Source: Leuconostoc pseudomesenteroides KCTC 3652 (GTDB lineage Bacteria; Bacillota; Bacilli; Lactobacillales; Lactobacillaceae). From it: 64,000 nucleotides of DNA. The notes under the pieces were generated by a model. That model was not told the origin of the DNA and did not search any database. It worked only from the letters and a program-made list of their open reading frames with translations. The position numbers were made by a program, and so were the translations under genes. Where the stretch lies: the NCBI RefSeq assembly GCF_014634745.1, contig NZ_BMBP01000002.1:248001-312000 (forward strand). The letters are read 5' to 3'. Shown here piece after piece: positions 15,698 to 24,798 of this stretch. Position 1 is the stretch's first letter; every line of letters starts with the position of its first letter.

Positions 15698-15735
15698 GCC
15701 GCCTAGGTTGATTAATTTCAACCTAGACGGCTTTT
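15698..15735 (+). terminator. Terminator of def
   Basis: GCCGCCTAGGTTG (15698-15710) and CAACCTAGACGGC (15719-15731) form a 13-bp stem with one mismatch, followed by T residues. It separates def from the convergent TetR gene. Confidence 0.88.
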
Positions 15736-15736
15736 T

Positions 15737-16378
15737 CTATTTCAGGGCTTTTTCCACAACGACTATTCCCTCAGCAATGGCATCCTCCAAGGAAACATGA
15801 CTATTGATTTGATACCCAACAACAATACTGATTATTGTGCTACTAATCAACTTTATCGCCTGAAAATCGCTGATATTACATATTTCACCACGCTCTCGTA
15901 ATATGCTCAATAATGGTTTCACCTCCTCAACAATTGCTGTACGAAAATGCTGAACCATTTGTTCTGCAAACGTTTTATCCACTAACACTTGAACCAATGC
16001 AACTTTGATAGCTGGCAAATTATTTTGGATGAAATGGACGCGATTTGAAATGACTAACATCAAAACATCGTGCAGTTTTGGTATTTTATCACGTGAAGTG
16101 ATTTGAGACAAAAATTCATGAACGGCACTTTGAAAAACATTGTCAAGTACGGGCGCAATGCCCTTAACCAACAACTGATTTTTGGTTTTAAAATGTTTGT
16201 AAACTGTTCCTTCCGATACACCAGCGGCGCTGGCAATATCTTTCGTCGACGTTTGCTCGAATCCTTTTTCTGAGAATAACAGCAAACTGGCATTCAACAC
16301 CGCTTGCTGTTTTGAACTCAGTGCATCATCTTTTGCTGATAATTGCTTAAATAGTGCAATTAAATTTGTTTCTGTCAT
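15737..16378 (-). CDS. TetR-family regulator of the ABC exporter
   Basis: 213 residues. The N-terminal helix-turn-helix is typical of TetR/AcrR: NASLLLFSEKGFEQTSTKDI then ASAAGVSEGTVYKHFKTK (about 28-65). The C-terminal domain is helical and binds an unknown ligand. The gene is the last of a three-gene leftward unit with the ABC ATPase and permease, ten bases after the permease. A perfect inverted repeat in the promoter of this unit (18231-18248) is its probable operator, so it should autoregulate and repress the exporter until a substrate or inducer appears. Confidence 0.9.
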   Translation of the reverse strand: MTETNLIALFKQLSAKDDALSSKQQAVLNASLLLFSEKGFEQTSTKDIASAAGVSEGTVYKHFKTKNQLLVKGIAPVLDNVFQSAVHEFLSQITSRDKIPKLHDVLMLVISNRVHFIQNNLPAIKVALVQVLVDKTFAEQMVQHFRTAIVEEVKPLLSILRERGEICNISDFQAIKLISSTIISIVVGYQINSHVSLEDAIAEGIVVVEKALK

Positions 16379-16387
16379 TAATCCTCC

Positions 16388-17488
16388 TTAAACACGCCGA
16401 TATCTTTTCAAGCCAACTATATTTAACACTAATAATATTATAGCAAATCCAATTAACACAACTAAATCCAGCCATACACCGCTAATTGAGGCGCCTTTTT
16501 TAATCACATTAGTCAACGCATCATCGCCATAGTATAGTGGCATTATTTTAGCAACACCTTGCCATATTTGATTCATACCAGAAATATTAAAAATACCTGA
16601 AAAGAATATCTGAGGTACAACTAAAAGTGGAATAAATTGAATCATTTGAAATTCGGATGCGGCAAAAGTGGATACTAGTAATCCTAAACTCAAAGCAACC
16701 AAAGCTAAAATAATATTGATGATCAAAACAAGTACAAATGAACCCTGATTTTGCACACCTAATACGAAAAAAACATAACTGACAATAATCACAGTTTGAA
16801 GCACTGCCAGTGTGCCATAAGCTAGTGTATATGCACTGACAATTTCATAACGTTTAACGGGCGATATCAGCAACCGGTTCAGTGTTCCGGTTGTACGTTC
16901 ATGCAACAGCGAAATACCAGAAATTAGAAAAACAAAGAAAAATACAAAGAAGCCAACCATTACAGGTGCAATACTAATAAAGAGTGAACTGTTAGATTTT
17001 CTATAAATATAATTTTCATTAATTGTCATACCACTGTTAATCTCAGATATTGCTCGGCCTGGTTTTGTTCGTTTGGTCACCTTTGCCAAAGCCGACTTAA
17101 GTTTGGACATTTGTTCGCCTGAAACCGTCTTTGTAAGATCTGCTTTCACAATACCAGTGAGACTTGTGTCTGCATTTTGGTATGTCACTGTCAATTGGTT
17201 TTCTTTTTGTGTTATAACAGCAGATAAATTATATTGCATCAATGATTCTTTGGCGGACTTTCGCTCTTTCAGGGATACAAGATGAAGATTATCATTTTTC
17301 TTCAATTGATTGACTATTGTTTGGTCAACTTGATACACACCTAGTCTTGCAGTTACTGAGGATGAATTTTGTAGGATGGCAAACAACAGTGTCAAAATAA
17401 GCAGTGGAGCAACAAAGACAATAGCTAATGTACGTTTATCCCGTCGTAACTCTGTCATAATTCGTTTAAATATGGCTATTATTCTCAT
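16388..17488 (-). CDS. ABC-2 type exporter permease
   Basis: 366 residues from ATG 17488 (MRIIAIFKRIMTELRRDKRT), behind GGGAG; an upstream in-frame start would overlap the ATPase gene by more than 100 bases and has no ribosome site. Topology is that of ABC-2 permeases: one N-terminal membrane helix (about 20-40), a large external domain of about 130 residues, then five membrane helices (from about 175 to the C-terminus) with the conserved GTLNRLLISPVKRYE coupling region. It probably exports a drug, lipid or peptide with the ATPase encoded upstream. Confidence 0.9.
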   Translation of the reverse strand: MRIIAIFKRIMTELRRDKRTLAIVFVAPLLILTLLFAILQNSSSVTARLGVYQVDQTIVNQLKKNDNLHLVSLKERKSAKESLMQYNLSAVITQKENQLTVTYQNADTSLTGIVKADLTKTVSGEQMSKLKSALAKVTKRTKPGRAISEINSGMTINENYIYRKSNSSLFISIAPVMVGFFVFFFVFLISGISLLHERTTGTLNRLLISPVKRYEIVSAYTLAYGTLAVLQTVIIVSYVFFVLGVQNQGSFVLVLIINIILALVALSLGLLVSTFAASEFQMIQFIPLLVVPQIFFSGIFNISGMNQIWQGVAKIMPLYYGDDALTNVIKKGASISGVWLDLVVLIGFAIILLVLNIVGLKRYRRV

Positions 17489-18203
17489 AACGTTCTCCCG
17501 CCTTGATAAATACTGATTCGATATTTGTGACCTGATATTGTTTTTCCAAGAAAGTCGGCGTATTGTCAGCAATGATATGTCCGTCTCGCAACATTAACAG
17601 GCGATCCACCGTCTCAATTTCAGACATGACGTGTGTTGTAATCAGAACTGTCTTACCTTGTTGATGCAATTTATCTAATTCTTGCCAAATTTTGATTCTA
17701 AGTTCAGGATCAATCCCGACTGTTGGTTCATCCAAAATTAACAATGGTGCATCTGATAGCAATGCAATTGCGAGAGATAATCGTCTTTTCATACCACCTG
17801 AGTATTGGTTGACCCGTAAATCTAAGTGATCCTGTAAATCAACAGTTTGGCTAACCAAATGAATTTTGTCAGTTAATACCGAACGAGATAGCCCCATTAA
17901 TTTTCCAAAAAATGACAGATTTTCCAAACCAGTTAAATTACCATATAACGCGTCATTTTGGGCCATATAACCAATATTTTGCAGAGCTGATCGATTAGGC
18001 ATGTCACTGTTCAATAACCTGACTTGTCCGCCGTCCAATCTTAACATGCCAAGCATTGCGGCAATAAGCGTGGACTTTCCAGCACCAGACGGACCAATTA
18101 AACCAACTAATTGTCCAGAATTGATAGTTAAACTAATTTTATTCAACACATGGTTAGTTCCAAAGTGTTTATCAACATTTTTAAGTTCAATCACTTTTTC
18201 CAT
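17466..18203 (-). CDS. ABC exporter ATP-binding protein
   Basis: 245 residues. All nucleotide-binding motifs are intact: Walker A GPSGAGKST (about 39-47), Q-loop in GYMAQ, signature YSGGMKRRLS (about 137-146) and Walker B LLILDEPTVGID (about 156-167), followed by the H-loop in TTHVMSE. It is of the DrrA/CcmA type that pairs with ABC-2 permeases. I take ATG 18203 (MEKVIELKNV) because GAGGTG precedes it by six bases. It is the first gene of the TetR-controlled unit and overlaps the permease by 23 bases. Confidence 0.93.
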   Translation of the reverse strand: MEKVIELKNVDKHFGTNHVLNKISLTINSGQLVGLIGPSGAGKSTLIAAMLGMLRLDGGQVRLLNSDMPNRSALQNIGYMAQNDALYGNLTGLENLSFFGKLMGLSRSVLTDKIHLVSQTVDLQDHLDLRVNQYSGGMKRRLSLAIALLSDAPLLILDEPTVGIDPELRIKIWQELDKLHQQGKTVLITTHVMSEIETVDRLLMLRDGHIIADNTPTFLEKQYQVTNIESVFIKAGERYENNSHI

Positions 18204-18230
18204 GCCACACCTCATTATTTTTATTAAGTG

Positions 18231-18248
18231 AGTGAGTGTTCACTCACT
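18231..18248. promoter_or_regulatory. TetR-type operator
   Basis: AGTGAGTG, TT, CACTCACT: a perfect 8-bp inverted repeat with two-base centre, extended by further GAGT repeats on the left. It lies 28 bases upstream of the ATPase start. This is the form of operators bound by TetR/AcrR regulators. Confidence 0.8.
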
Positions 18249-18273
18249 ATTTGTACAAAATATAACACAAAAC

Positions 18274-18307
18274 ACAAAAAAATGACAGAACAAAATTATT
18301 CTGTCAT
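18274..18307 (-). terminator. Terminator of the heat-shock operon (dnaJ)
   Basis: Read leftward: ATGACAGAA, eight-base loop, TTCTGTCAT, then seven T. It begins nine bases after the dnaJ stop. Confidence 0.92.
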
Positions 18308-18315
18308 GTCAAATT

Positions 18316-19221
18316 CTACAATTTATCAAAGAACCCTTTGCGCTTTGTGCCAGTTGTTGCTTCTTGAAAGGCCTCTAACGCCTTCTTTTGTTCTTTGTTC
18401 AATTTTGTTGGCACATCAACAGTGACAACCACAAATTGATCACCATTCCCGTTACCACGCAGTCGAGGCGCACCCTTTCCACTTAGGCGGAATCGCTTAC
18501 CAGTCTGTGTGCCGGCGGGAATACGTAACTTAACCTCTCCGTGCACAGTTTTCACTTGGATATCATCACCCAAAGCAGCCGTCACGAAACTAATTTTTTG
18601 TTCAAGATAAACATCAGCTCCATCACGTTCAAATCCGTCACGCGAAGCGGATACTTGGAAGACAACGAACAAATCACCATGTGGTCCACCGTTAAAGCCT
18701 TCTTCACCTTGACCAGCCAAACGCATTTGTTGACCAGTTTCAACACCAGCAGGCACGGTCACTTTAATTTCATGTTGAGAACCATCACCACGTTTGAACT
18801 TAATCGTTGTTTCTTTACCAAAGATGGCTTCTTCAAATGTCAAACGCATACGGTACTGTAAATCCTGACCTTTTCTTGGTCGATTTGGATCGTAACCACC
18901 ACCAAACATCTGACTGAAAATATCTCCAAGATCAGAAAAGTCACCAAAGCCACCTTGCTGCTGGTAACCGCCAAAACCACCTTGTCCACCAAAACCGCCT
19001 TGCGCGCCAGCTGGTCCAAATTGATCATATTGCGCCCGCTTTTGCTCATCACCCAAAGTTTCAAAGGCTTCCTGAACTTCTTTATACTTATCTTCAGCTC
19101 CTGGTTCATGGTTCAAATCAGGATGATATTTTTTTGATAACTTTCGATATGCTTTTTTTATTTCATCTTGACTAGCGTTCTTATCTACGCCGAGACGGTC
19201 ATAATATTCTGTGTTATTCAC
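18316..19221 (-). CDS. dnaJ: DnaJ-type co-chaperone lacking the zinc-finger domain
   Basis: 301 residues. The J-domain (1-68) has the HPD motif at 33-35 that stimulates DnaK, and a Gly/Phe region follows (71-110). The C-terminal substrate-binding domains are colinear with DnaJ ([20 protein letters not shown] from about 119; [17 protein letters not shown] from about 154). The CxxCxGxG zinc-finger block, about 70 residues in standard DnaJ, is absent; the chain passes directly from the first beta-strands to VTVPAGV, through KFKRGDGSQ. There is no cysteine in the protein. It is thus type II by domain content but occupies the normal dnaJ place after dnaK. Start is GTG behind AAGGAG. Confidence 0.93.
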   Translation of the reverse strand: MNNTEYYDRLGVDKNASQDEIKKAYRKLSKKYHPDLNHEPGAEDKYKEVQEAFETLGDEQKRAQYDQFGPAGAQGGFGGQGGFGGYQQQGGFGDFSDLGDIFSQMFGGGYDPNRPRKGQDLQYRMRLTFEEAIFGKETTIKFKRGDGSQHEIKVTVPAGVETGQQMRLAGQGEEGFNGGPHGDLFVVFQVSASRDGFERDGADVYLEQKISFVTAALGDDIQVKTVHGEVKLRIPAGTQTGKRFRLSGKGAPRLRGNGNGDQFVVVTVDVPTKLNKEQKKALEAFQEATTGTKRKGFFDKL

Positions 19222-19249
19222 GTGCCCGCTCCTTCTAATTTATGTACAC

Positions 19250-19274
19250 AAACCGCACTCAACGAATGCGGTTT
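19250..19274 (-). other. Hairpin between dnaK and dnaJ
   Basis: AAACCGCA and TGCGGTTT form a perfect 8-bp stem with a nine-base loop. No proper T run follows on the minus strand, so it is more likely a partial terminator or mRNA-processing site that lowers dnaJ relative to dnaK. Confidence 0.55.
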
Positions 19275-19287
19275 GCATGATCAATAA

Positions 19288-21135
19288 TTACTTCTTGTCG
19301 TCTTTTTTAGGATCAACTTCTTCAAAATCACCATCAACTGTATTGTCATCAGCTGATTTTGCGTCACCCTCAGCCCCATCTTTTGGTGCCGCTTGTTGAT
19401 AAAGCTTCATTGCCAATTCACCGGCAACCTTTGTCAATTCTTCTGACTTAGCCTTCAAATCAGTTAAGTCAGCGTCCTCAGCAGAAGCATCTTCTTTGGC
19501 CTTTTTCAAAGCTTCCAAAGCATCTTGGGTTGGCTTTTTATCGTCATCACCCAACTTGTCGCCAACTTCTTCCAAAGTCTTTTCAGTTTGGAAAATAAGT
19601 TGATCAGCTTCATTGCGCGTGTCAACCGCTTCTTTCTTCTTAGCATCGGCTTCTTCGTTGGCCTTAGCATCATTCATCATTTGTTCAATTTCTTCATCAG
19701 ACAAACCACCGGCGGCTTGGATAGTAATCTTTTGCTCTTTTTGAGTACCCAAATCCTTGGCAGAGACATTTACAATACCATTACGATCAATATCAAATGT
19801 CACTTCAATTTGTGGTACACCACGCTTTGCAGCTGGAATATCTGACAATTGGAAGCGTCCTAATGTTTTATTATCAGCAGCCATTGAACGTTCACCTTGC
19901 AACACATGAATATCAACTGCAGGTTGATTATCAGCCGCAGTTGAGAAGACCTGAGACTTTGATGTTGGTATCGTAGTGTTGCGATCAATCAACTTTGTGA
20001 AGACACCACCCATAGTTTCAATACCTAATGATAGAGGCGTCACATCAAGCAACACAACATCTTTAACATCACCAGTAATCACACCACCTTGAACAGCAGC
20101 ACCTAAAGCAACAGCTTCATCAGGGTTGATTGAATGGTTTGGTTCTTTGCCAGTCAATTTTTTAACTGATTCTTGAACGGCTGGAATACGTGTTGAGCCA
20201 CCATTCAAAATCACTTCATCAATGTCTGAGAATGACAAGCCCGCATCCTTCAAAGCATTCAAAACTGGTTGTTCCGCTTTCTTAACCAAATCAGCTGTCA
20301 ATTCATTAAACTTAGCACGTGTCAAAGATGTTTGCAAGTGCAATGGGCCTTGATCACCTGAAGCAATAAATGGCAAATCGATTTGTGCTTCGTTAGCTGA
20401 AGACAATGTCTTCTTTGCTGATTCAGCGGCATCCTTCAAACGTTGCAAAGCCAACTTGTCATCTTTCAAATCAATGCCATTTTCAGCTTTAAATTGCGCT
20501 GCTAAGTAGTCAATGATTTTGTTATCGAAATCATCCCCACCAAGGTGAGTATCACCATTTGTTGACAATACTTCGAAGACGCCATCGCCTAATTCAAGAA
20601 TAGAAACATCAAATGTTCCACCACCCAAATCATAAACTAAAATCTTTTCATCTTTGTCTAATTTATCTAAGCCATACGCCAAAGCAGCTGCAGTTGGTTC
20701 GTTAATGATACGTTCAACTTCCAAACCGGCAATCTTACCAGCGTCTTTAGTTGCTTGACGTTGTGCATCATTAAAGTAAGCAGGCACTGTAATTACTGCT
20801 TTATCAACTTTTTCACCCAAGTAGTCTTCAGCATATCCTTTGATGTATTGCAAAACCATTGCTGAAATTTCTTGTGGTGTATAGTCTTTACCATTGGCTT
20901 TAACCTTGTAACCAGCTTCACCCATGTGTGACTTAATTGAAATGATTGTGTCTGGGTTTGTAATAGCTTGGCGCTTAGCCACGTCACCAACTTGGCTCTC
21001 ACCGTTTTTAAATGACACAACTGAAGGTGTGGTGCGACCACCATCTGGGTTCGTAATAATCTTTGGTTCGCCACCTTCAAGGACGGCAACAGCTGAGTTT
21101 GTAGTTCCTAAATCAATACCAATAATTTTTGACAT
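19288..21135 (-). CDS. dnaK: Chaperone DnaK (Hsp70)
   Basis: 615 residues, full length for Firmicute DnaK. Signatures are all present: [15 protein letters not shown] near 5, [14 protein letters not shown] near 168, and the ATPase motif [14 protein letters not shown] near 310. The interdomain linker [18 protein letters not shown] precedes the substrate-binding domain. The C-terminus is acidic and ends in Lys/Asp repeats, with [11 protein letters not shown]-like residues. ATP-driven folding with DnaJ and GrpE. It is third in the hrcA-grpE-dnaK-dnaJ operon. Confidence 0.99.
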   Translation of the reverse strand: MSKIIGIDLGTTNSAVAVLEGGEPKIITNPDGGRTTPSVVSFKNGESQVGDVAKRQAITNPDTIISIKSHMGEAGYKVKANGKDYTPQEISAMVLQYIKGYAEDYLGEKVDKAVITVPAYFNDAQRQATKDAGKIAGLEVERIINEPTAAALAYGLDKLDKDEKILVYDLGGGTFDVSILELGDGVFEVLSTNGDTHLGGDDFDNKIIDYLAAQFKAENGIDLKDDKLALQRLKDAAESAKKTLSSANEAQIDLPFIASGDQGPLHLQTSLTRAKFNELTADLVKKAEQPVLNALKDAGLSFSDIDEVILNGGSTRIPAVQESVKKLTGKEPNHSINPDEAVALGAAVQGGVITGDVKDVVLLDVTPLSLGIETMGGVFTKLIDRNTTIPTSKSQVFSTAADNQPAVDIHVLQGERSMAADNKTLGRFQLSDIPAAKRGVPQIEVTFDIDRNGIVNVSAKDLGTQKEQKITIQAAGGLSDEEIEQMMNDAKANEEADAKKKEAVDTRNEADQLIFQTEKTLEEVGDKLGDDDKKPTQDALEALKKAKEDASAEDADLTDLKAKSEELTKVAGELAMKLYQQAAPKDGAEGDAKSADDNTVDGDFEEVDPKKDDKK

Positions 21136-21214
21136 GAATATATTCTTCCTTTACTTTTTAATTAATTAGTTAGTCTTTTTAAGGTGTGGTGCCAGCGCTG
21201 AATCACCATAGTAA

Positions 21215-21775
21215 TTATTTTGCAACCGCAACCATCGCTGGGCGCAAAACTCTGTCTTGCAATGTATAACCTTTTTGCAAAACTTGTGCGATTTGATCTA
21301 CTTCAACTTCATCACTGTCAACAGATTGAATGGCCTGATGTTTCGTCGGATCAAAAGTGTCGCCAACTTTACCTGTTGCAGCAATACCATTATCCGTTAG
21401 AGCCTGAGTCAATGTTTTAAGTGTCATTTCAACACCTGTCTTAATTTGCTTAGCAACTGCGTCATCCGCTTCAACTGCCAAAGCACGTTCTAAGTTATCA
21501 ACTGCTGGCAACACTGACGTTGCTAAGCGTTGTCCGTCATATTTACGAATACTTTGCAGTTCACGTGCATTACGTTGCTGAATATTTTGAATTTCTGCTT
21601 GAGATCGAAGTAATTTATCTTCTAATTCAGTAACCTTGGCAGTCAGCTCATCAATTTGTGACTGTCTTGGATCGACATCAGTCTGCAAGTCATCAACATC
21701 AGCTTCAACTTCTTGCGTTGTCGCCTCGTCGTCAACAACTTGTTCTTCAACCACTTCTTCGTTTTTATCTGTCAC
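21215..21775 (-). CDS. grpE: Nucleotide exchange factor GrpE
   Basis: 186 residues. An acidic disordered N-terminus (1-40) is followed by the long coiled-coil dimer helix (about 40-90) and the beta-domain with the conserved motif (GDTFDPTKHQAIQSV near 135 and VLQKGYTLQDRVLRPAMVAV near 163). It releases ADP from DnaK. The gene is 18 bases after hrcA and shares its transcript and CIRCE control. Confidence 0.97.
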   Translation of the reverse strand: MTDKNEEVVEEQVVDDEATTQEVEADVDDLQTDVDPRQSQIDELTAKVTELEDKLLRSQAEIQNIQQRNARELQSIRKYDGQRLATSVLPAVDNLERALAVEADDAVAKQIKTGVEMTLKTLTQALTDNGIAATGKVGDTFDPTKHQAIQSVDSDEVEVDQIAQVLQKGYTLQDRVLRPAMVAVAK

Positions 21776-21792
21776 AGGTGTGACCTCCTAAA

Positions 21793-22818
21793 TTATGTAT
21801 ATTCAATCATCTTTTGACTTAGTGCTTCTCCGAAAGCGTCAATTAGTAACGCATTTTTACTATACGCCATCGGTATTGGACCAAGTAAAGCAATAACACC
21901 ACTACCTTGATTAGGTACCAAGAAATCTCGCGTAACCAAACTGAAATTGGAAAGCAGTTTTTCGCCAATTTCTCGACCAATTTTAATTTGGACTTGCGCG
22001 GAGGGTGTCACAATTTGCCTAACCGCTCTTGCATTAGTGAGAAACTCAAGCAGTTGCTTAATATTATTAACACCAGTTTCACCACTGAAATCAAGGACGT
22101 TGAGCCTGCCACCAATATGAACATTATCGCCAACGGAACGAGCCAATACATCACCAAACAATTGCAAGAACGCCGCCGGCGTTTGAATCATGCGACTCAT
22201 TTGAGTCGGCAACTCATCAGATTGCATCATTTTTAGAACATCATTAACTGGTCGACCAACCATCTGCTCGTTAATGTATTTAACCATGCCCTCCAAAGAT
22301 TCAATTGCCATTTCGTTTGGTAGTTTGAAAGTTTGGCTTGTTACCTTACCGTCATTAGTCACAAGAACCGCAATTAATTGGTGCCCCTCTAATGGTACGA
22401 GACGGAAGCCAGAAACTTTAATATCCACACGCTTAGGTTTAAGAATTAAAGCCGTATAGCCAGTTAGTGCTGAAAGTGTTCTTGCTGTTTCATCCAACAA
22501 GTCATCAATTTCATGGAAATTGCCTCGGAAAGATTGAATAACAGCACGAACATCTTGCGGAGAAGCCTTGCGGGTGACCATCAAATGGTCAAGATAATAC
22601 CGATAACCCTCGTAAGATGGCACTCGACCCGCAGAAGTGTGTAATTTTTTGATAAAAGCATCAGCTTCTAGTGTCGCCATCTCATTACGAATAGTAGCAG
22701 AACTCACTTTAATATTAAGTTGCTCTTGCAGGCTTTTTGAACCAACCGCATGAGCAGTCTGAGTATATTCATAAATGATAGCACTCAAAATTAACTTTTG
22801 TCTGTCGGTCAGTGCCAT
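21793..22818 (-). CDS. hrcA: Heat-inducible transcription repressor HrcA
   Basis: 341 residues from ATG 22818 ([20 protein letters not shown]) behind AGGAG; a longer reading would start inside the second CIRCE-like element and is rejected. The N-terminal winged helix ([31 protein letters not shown]) and the GAF-like and C-terminal dimer domains match the family. HrcA binds CIRCE and needs GroEL for activity, so free chaperone capacity sets repression. Here two CIRCE-like elements flank the promoter, so the operon is autoregulated. Confidence 0.98.
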   Translation of the reverse strand: MALTDRQKLILSAIIYEYTQTAHAVGSKSLQEQLNIKVSSATIRNEMATLEADAFIKKLHTSAGRVPSYEGYRYYLDHLMVTRKASPQDVRAVIQSFRGNFHEIDDLLDETARTLSALTGYTALILKPKRVDIKVSGFRLVPLEGHQLIAVLVTNDGKVTSQTFKLPNEMAIESLEGMVKYINEQMVGRPVNDVLKMMQSDELPTQMSRMIQTPAAFLQLFGDVLARSVGDNVHIGGRLNVLDFSGETGVNNIKQLLEFLTNARAVRQIVTPSAQVQIKIGREIGEKLLSNFSLVTRDFLVPNQGSGVIALLGPIPMAYSKNALLIDAFGEALSQKMIEYT

Positions 22819-22831
22819 CTCATCACTCCTT

Positions 22832-22857
22832 TTAGCACTCTTTTTTTTAACTGCTAA
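22832..22857. promoter_or_regulatory. CIRCE-like element 2 (degenerate)
   Basis: One arm, TTAGCACTC (22832-22840), equals the CIRCE consensus; the other, AACTGCTAA (22849-22857), differs at two of nine positions, and the spacer is 8 instead of 9. It lies at the expected transcription start of hrcA, the classic CIRCE location. Confidence 0.65.
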
Positions 22858-22865
22858 CATCTTTT

Positions 22866-22893
22866 ATGATACACCTATTTTTCAAAAAAGCAA
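22866..22893 (-). promoter_or_regulatory. Promoter of hrcA-grpE-dnaK-dnaJ
   Basis: Read leftward: TTGCTT (22893-22888), 16-base spacer, TATCAT (22871-22866). It lies between the two CIRCE-like elements. Confidence 0.6.
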
Positions 22894-22899
22894 CCCTTT

Positions 22900-22926
22900 T
22901 TGGCACTCTTTTTATAAGAGTGCCAA
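22900..22926. promoter_or_regulatory. CIRCE element 1
   Basis: TTGGCACTC, nine bases, GAGTGCCAA: perfect 9-9-9 inverted repeat that differs from the CIRCE consensus (TTAGCACTC) only by the symmetric A-to-G change. It lies just upstream of the -35. Confidence 0.88.
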
Positions 22927-22955
22927 AAAAGACACTTGATTATTCTTCAAGTGTC
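22925..22955 (-). terminator. Terminator of ribF
   Basis: Read leftward: GACACTTGA and TCAAGTGTC form the stem; six T follow (22930-22925) and overlap the edge of CIRCE element 1. The ribF stop codon lies in the loop. Confidence 0.85.
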
Positions 22956-23887
22956 TCAAAATATTGTTGCGTCGCCGTTTGGTCTTTAATAAGTTGTTCA
23001 ATTAGTTCCTCGGCATTATTGAATTTAACCTCACCGCGCAAACGATGATACCAGGCTACCTTAACTGCTTCACCATAAACTTCATTATGAAAATTTAAAA
23101 TGTTGATTTCCACCGTCACTGGTCTGTTGTCACCAAAAGTGACGTTTCTGCCAATGCTTGCCATGCCAATAAACCACTGACCCGCAATTTCAATTTTGAC
23201 GGCATAGATGCCAATTCCTGGTAGCCATTCTTGTTCTGGCGTTTGAATATTAGCAGTTGGAAAACCTAGTTCGCGCCCTCTCGCCTCGCCATGAACAATC
23301 ATCCCCGTTGTCGTGTGGATTCGCGCCAATTGTTTCGCCGCCTCATCAACATCTCCATCGTCAAGTAATTTCCTGATTCGTGAAGAACCAATTTTTTGAT
23401 CGTCTAAGCTGCATTTTGGCACAGTAATTGCTTCAAATCGTTTGCCAGCATAACCTTGTAAATGCGTCATGTCACTATTGGTATGTGCCGGACCATACAA
23501 GTGATCAAATCCAGCAACAACTGCCACGGGGTTTAAATGCATTAATATCTCATCCACAAATTGTTGTGCTGATAAATTCGCAAGTGCAGATGTAAAACGC
23601 ATGACATACACGCGATCAACACCTAGTACAGACATCAGTTCAATTTTTTGATCCAACGGGGTTAGGTATCGTAATGGTTGGGTTAACATTTTGAAAGCGA
23701 CAATCGGATGAGGATCATATGTTAATACAGCGAGTGGAACGTGACGTTTCTCAGCTTCGCGCTTAGCATGTCTGATTACCGATTGGTGGCCTTGATGAAC
23801 GCCGTCAAAAAAGCCCATCGCAACAACTTGTTGCATTGGCTCGACATCATTTTGAATTGGATAGTGAAGTTTAATTATATCTGTCAT
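22940..23887 (-). CDS. ribF: Bifunctional riboflavin kinase/FAD synthetase
   Basis: 315 residues, usual length. The N-terminal FAD synthetase domain has the nucleotidyltransferase motif GFFDGVHQGHQ (about 26-36) and SSRIRKLLDDGDV (about 155-167). The C-terminal kinase domain has HGEARGRELGFPTANI (about 196-211) and HNEVYGEAVKVAWYHRLRGE. It makes FMN and FAD. The gene lies two bases after truB, with which it is co-transcribed, as in most Firmicutes. Confidence 0.98.
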   Translation of the reverse strand: MTDIIKLHYPIQNDVEPMQQVVAMGFFDGVHQGHQSVIRHAKREAEKRHVPLAVLTYDPHPIVAFKMLTQPLRYLTPLDQKIELMSVLGVDRVYVMRFTSALANLSAQQFVDEILMHLNPVAVVAGFDHLYGPAHTNSDMTHLQGYAGKRFEAITVPKCSLDDQKIGSSRIRKLLDDGDVDEAAKQLARIHTTTGMIVHGEARGRELGFPTANIQTPEQEWLPGIGIYAVKIEIAGQWFIGMASIGRNVTFGDNRPVTVEINILNFHNEVYGEAVKVAWYHRLRGEVKFNNAEELIEQLIKDQTATQQYFETLEE

Positions 23888-23889
23888 AT

Positions 23890-24798
23890 TTATTGATTAT
23901 CAAATACATAACGCGAACGCCAAACGTGCTCACTGTCATCATACTGATAGACTGCTTTTAATTTATCGTTATAATAAAGTTGTTTCAAAAATGAACTTGG
24001 TTCCCAATCGGCAATTTTTTGACCATTTCTAACGGCAAACCATTCATCATCTGAGAGAACGTGAGTAGGCCAAGTCAAAATATCTTTGATCGGCACAATC
24101 GTCTGACGTAAATCATCTGGTGCAAGCTTTTCCACCTCTAATAAGTCATGAGCTTCACTCAATGTGAATCCACTACCCATCGTCCGTGTCAAACTTGTCA
24201 TTGTTGCTGGTAGATCAAGCCTCTTACCAGTATCCGAAGCCAACGTCCTAATATAAGTACCTTTTGACACAGTTGCCTCAAAATTAAATTTTTGGACACT
24301 ATTTTCAAAATCGATATCTGACGTTCGATGAAAATCATAAATCATTGCATCGCGTTCTGGACGCGCCACTGTCTCACCTGCTCTGGCATAATCATAAAGT
24401 CGACGACCGTTTACTTTCACAGCTGAATACATCGGTGGCATTTGTTTAATTGAACCATTTAAAGATTTTATTGCAATATCAATTTTTGCCGCCGTAATCG
24501 GTATATCGATTGCCCTTGTTGCAATTACAGCACCATCTAAATCCTCTGTTTCCGTCGCAAAGCCAAGAGTGATTTCACCAACATAGCGCTTAGGCCTAGT
24601 TTGGAGTTCATCGATTAGTTTAGTCGCCTTTCCAAGTGCAACGACTAACACACCCGCCACAGATGGGTCTAATGTACCAGCATGCCCAACCTTTTTTTGC
24701 CCAAACATCCGACGCACCTGCCTAACAACATCAAAAGAAGTAACACCTCTTGGCTTGTTGACAATCAGAACGCCATCAATCATCTGTTTGTTTGTCAT
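23890..24798 (-). CDS. truB: tRNA pseudouridine-55 synthase TruB
   Basis: 302 residues from ATG 24798 (MTNKQMIDGVLIVNKPRGVT), behind GAGG. The catalytic motif GHAGTLDPSVAGVL with its Asp is at about 39-52; PPMYSAVKVNGRRLYDYARAG follows at about 114, and the C-terminal PUA-like part completes the family fold. It makes pseudouridine-55 in tRNA T-loops. The start lies inside the last 23 bases of the EIIA-like gene, so translation of the two is coupled. In many Firmicutes truB directly follows rbfA; here the aminotransferase and EIIA-like genes intervene. Confidence 0.97.
   Translation of the reverse strand: MTNKQMIDGVLIVNKPRGVTSFDVVRQVRRMFGQKKVGHAGTLDPSVAGVLVVALGKATKLIDELQTRPKRYVGEITLGFATETEDLDGAVIATRAIDIPITAAKIDIAIKSLNGSIKQMPPMYSAVKVNGRRLYDYARAGETVARPERDAMIYDFHRTSDIDFENSVQKFNFEATVSKGTYIRTLASDTGKRLDLPATMTSLTRTMGSGFTLSEAHDLLEVEKLAPDDLRQTIVPIKDILTWPTHVLSDDEWFAVRNGQKIADWEPSSFLKQLYYNDKLKAVYQYDDSEHVWRSRYVFDNQ

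Noticed and set aside
19288-21135. Long open frames antisense or out of frame to dnaK, infB, parC, parE and rel
   Set aside because: They have no ribosome sites, poor composition and lie wholly within strongly conserved genes; they are shadows.
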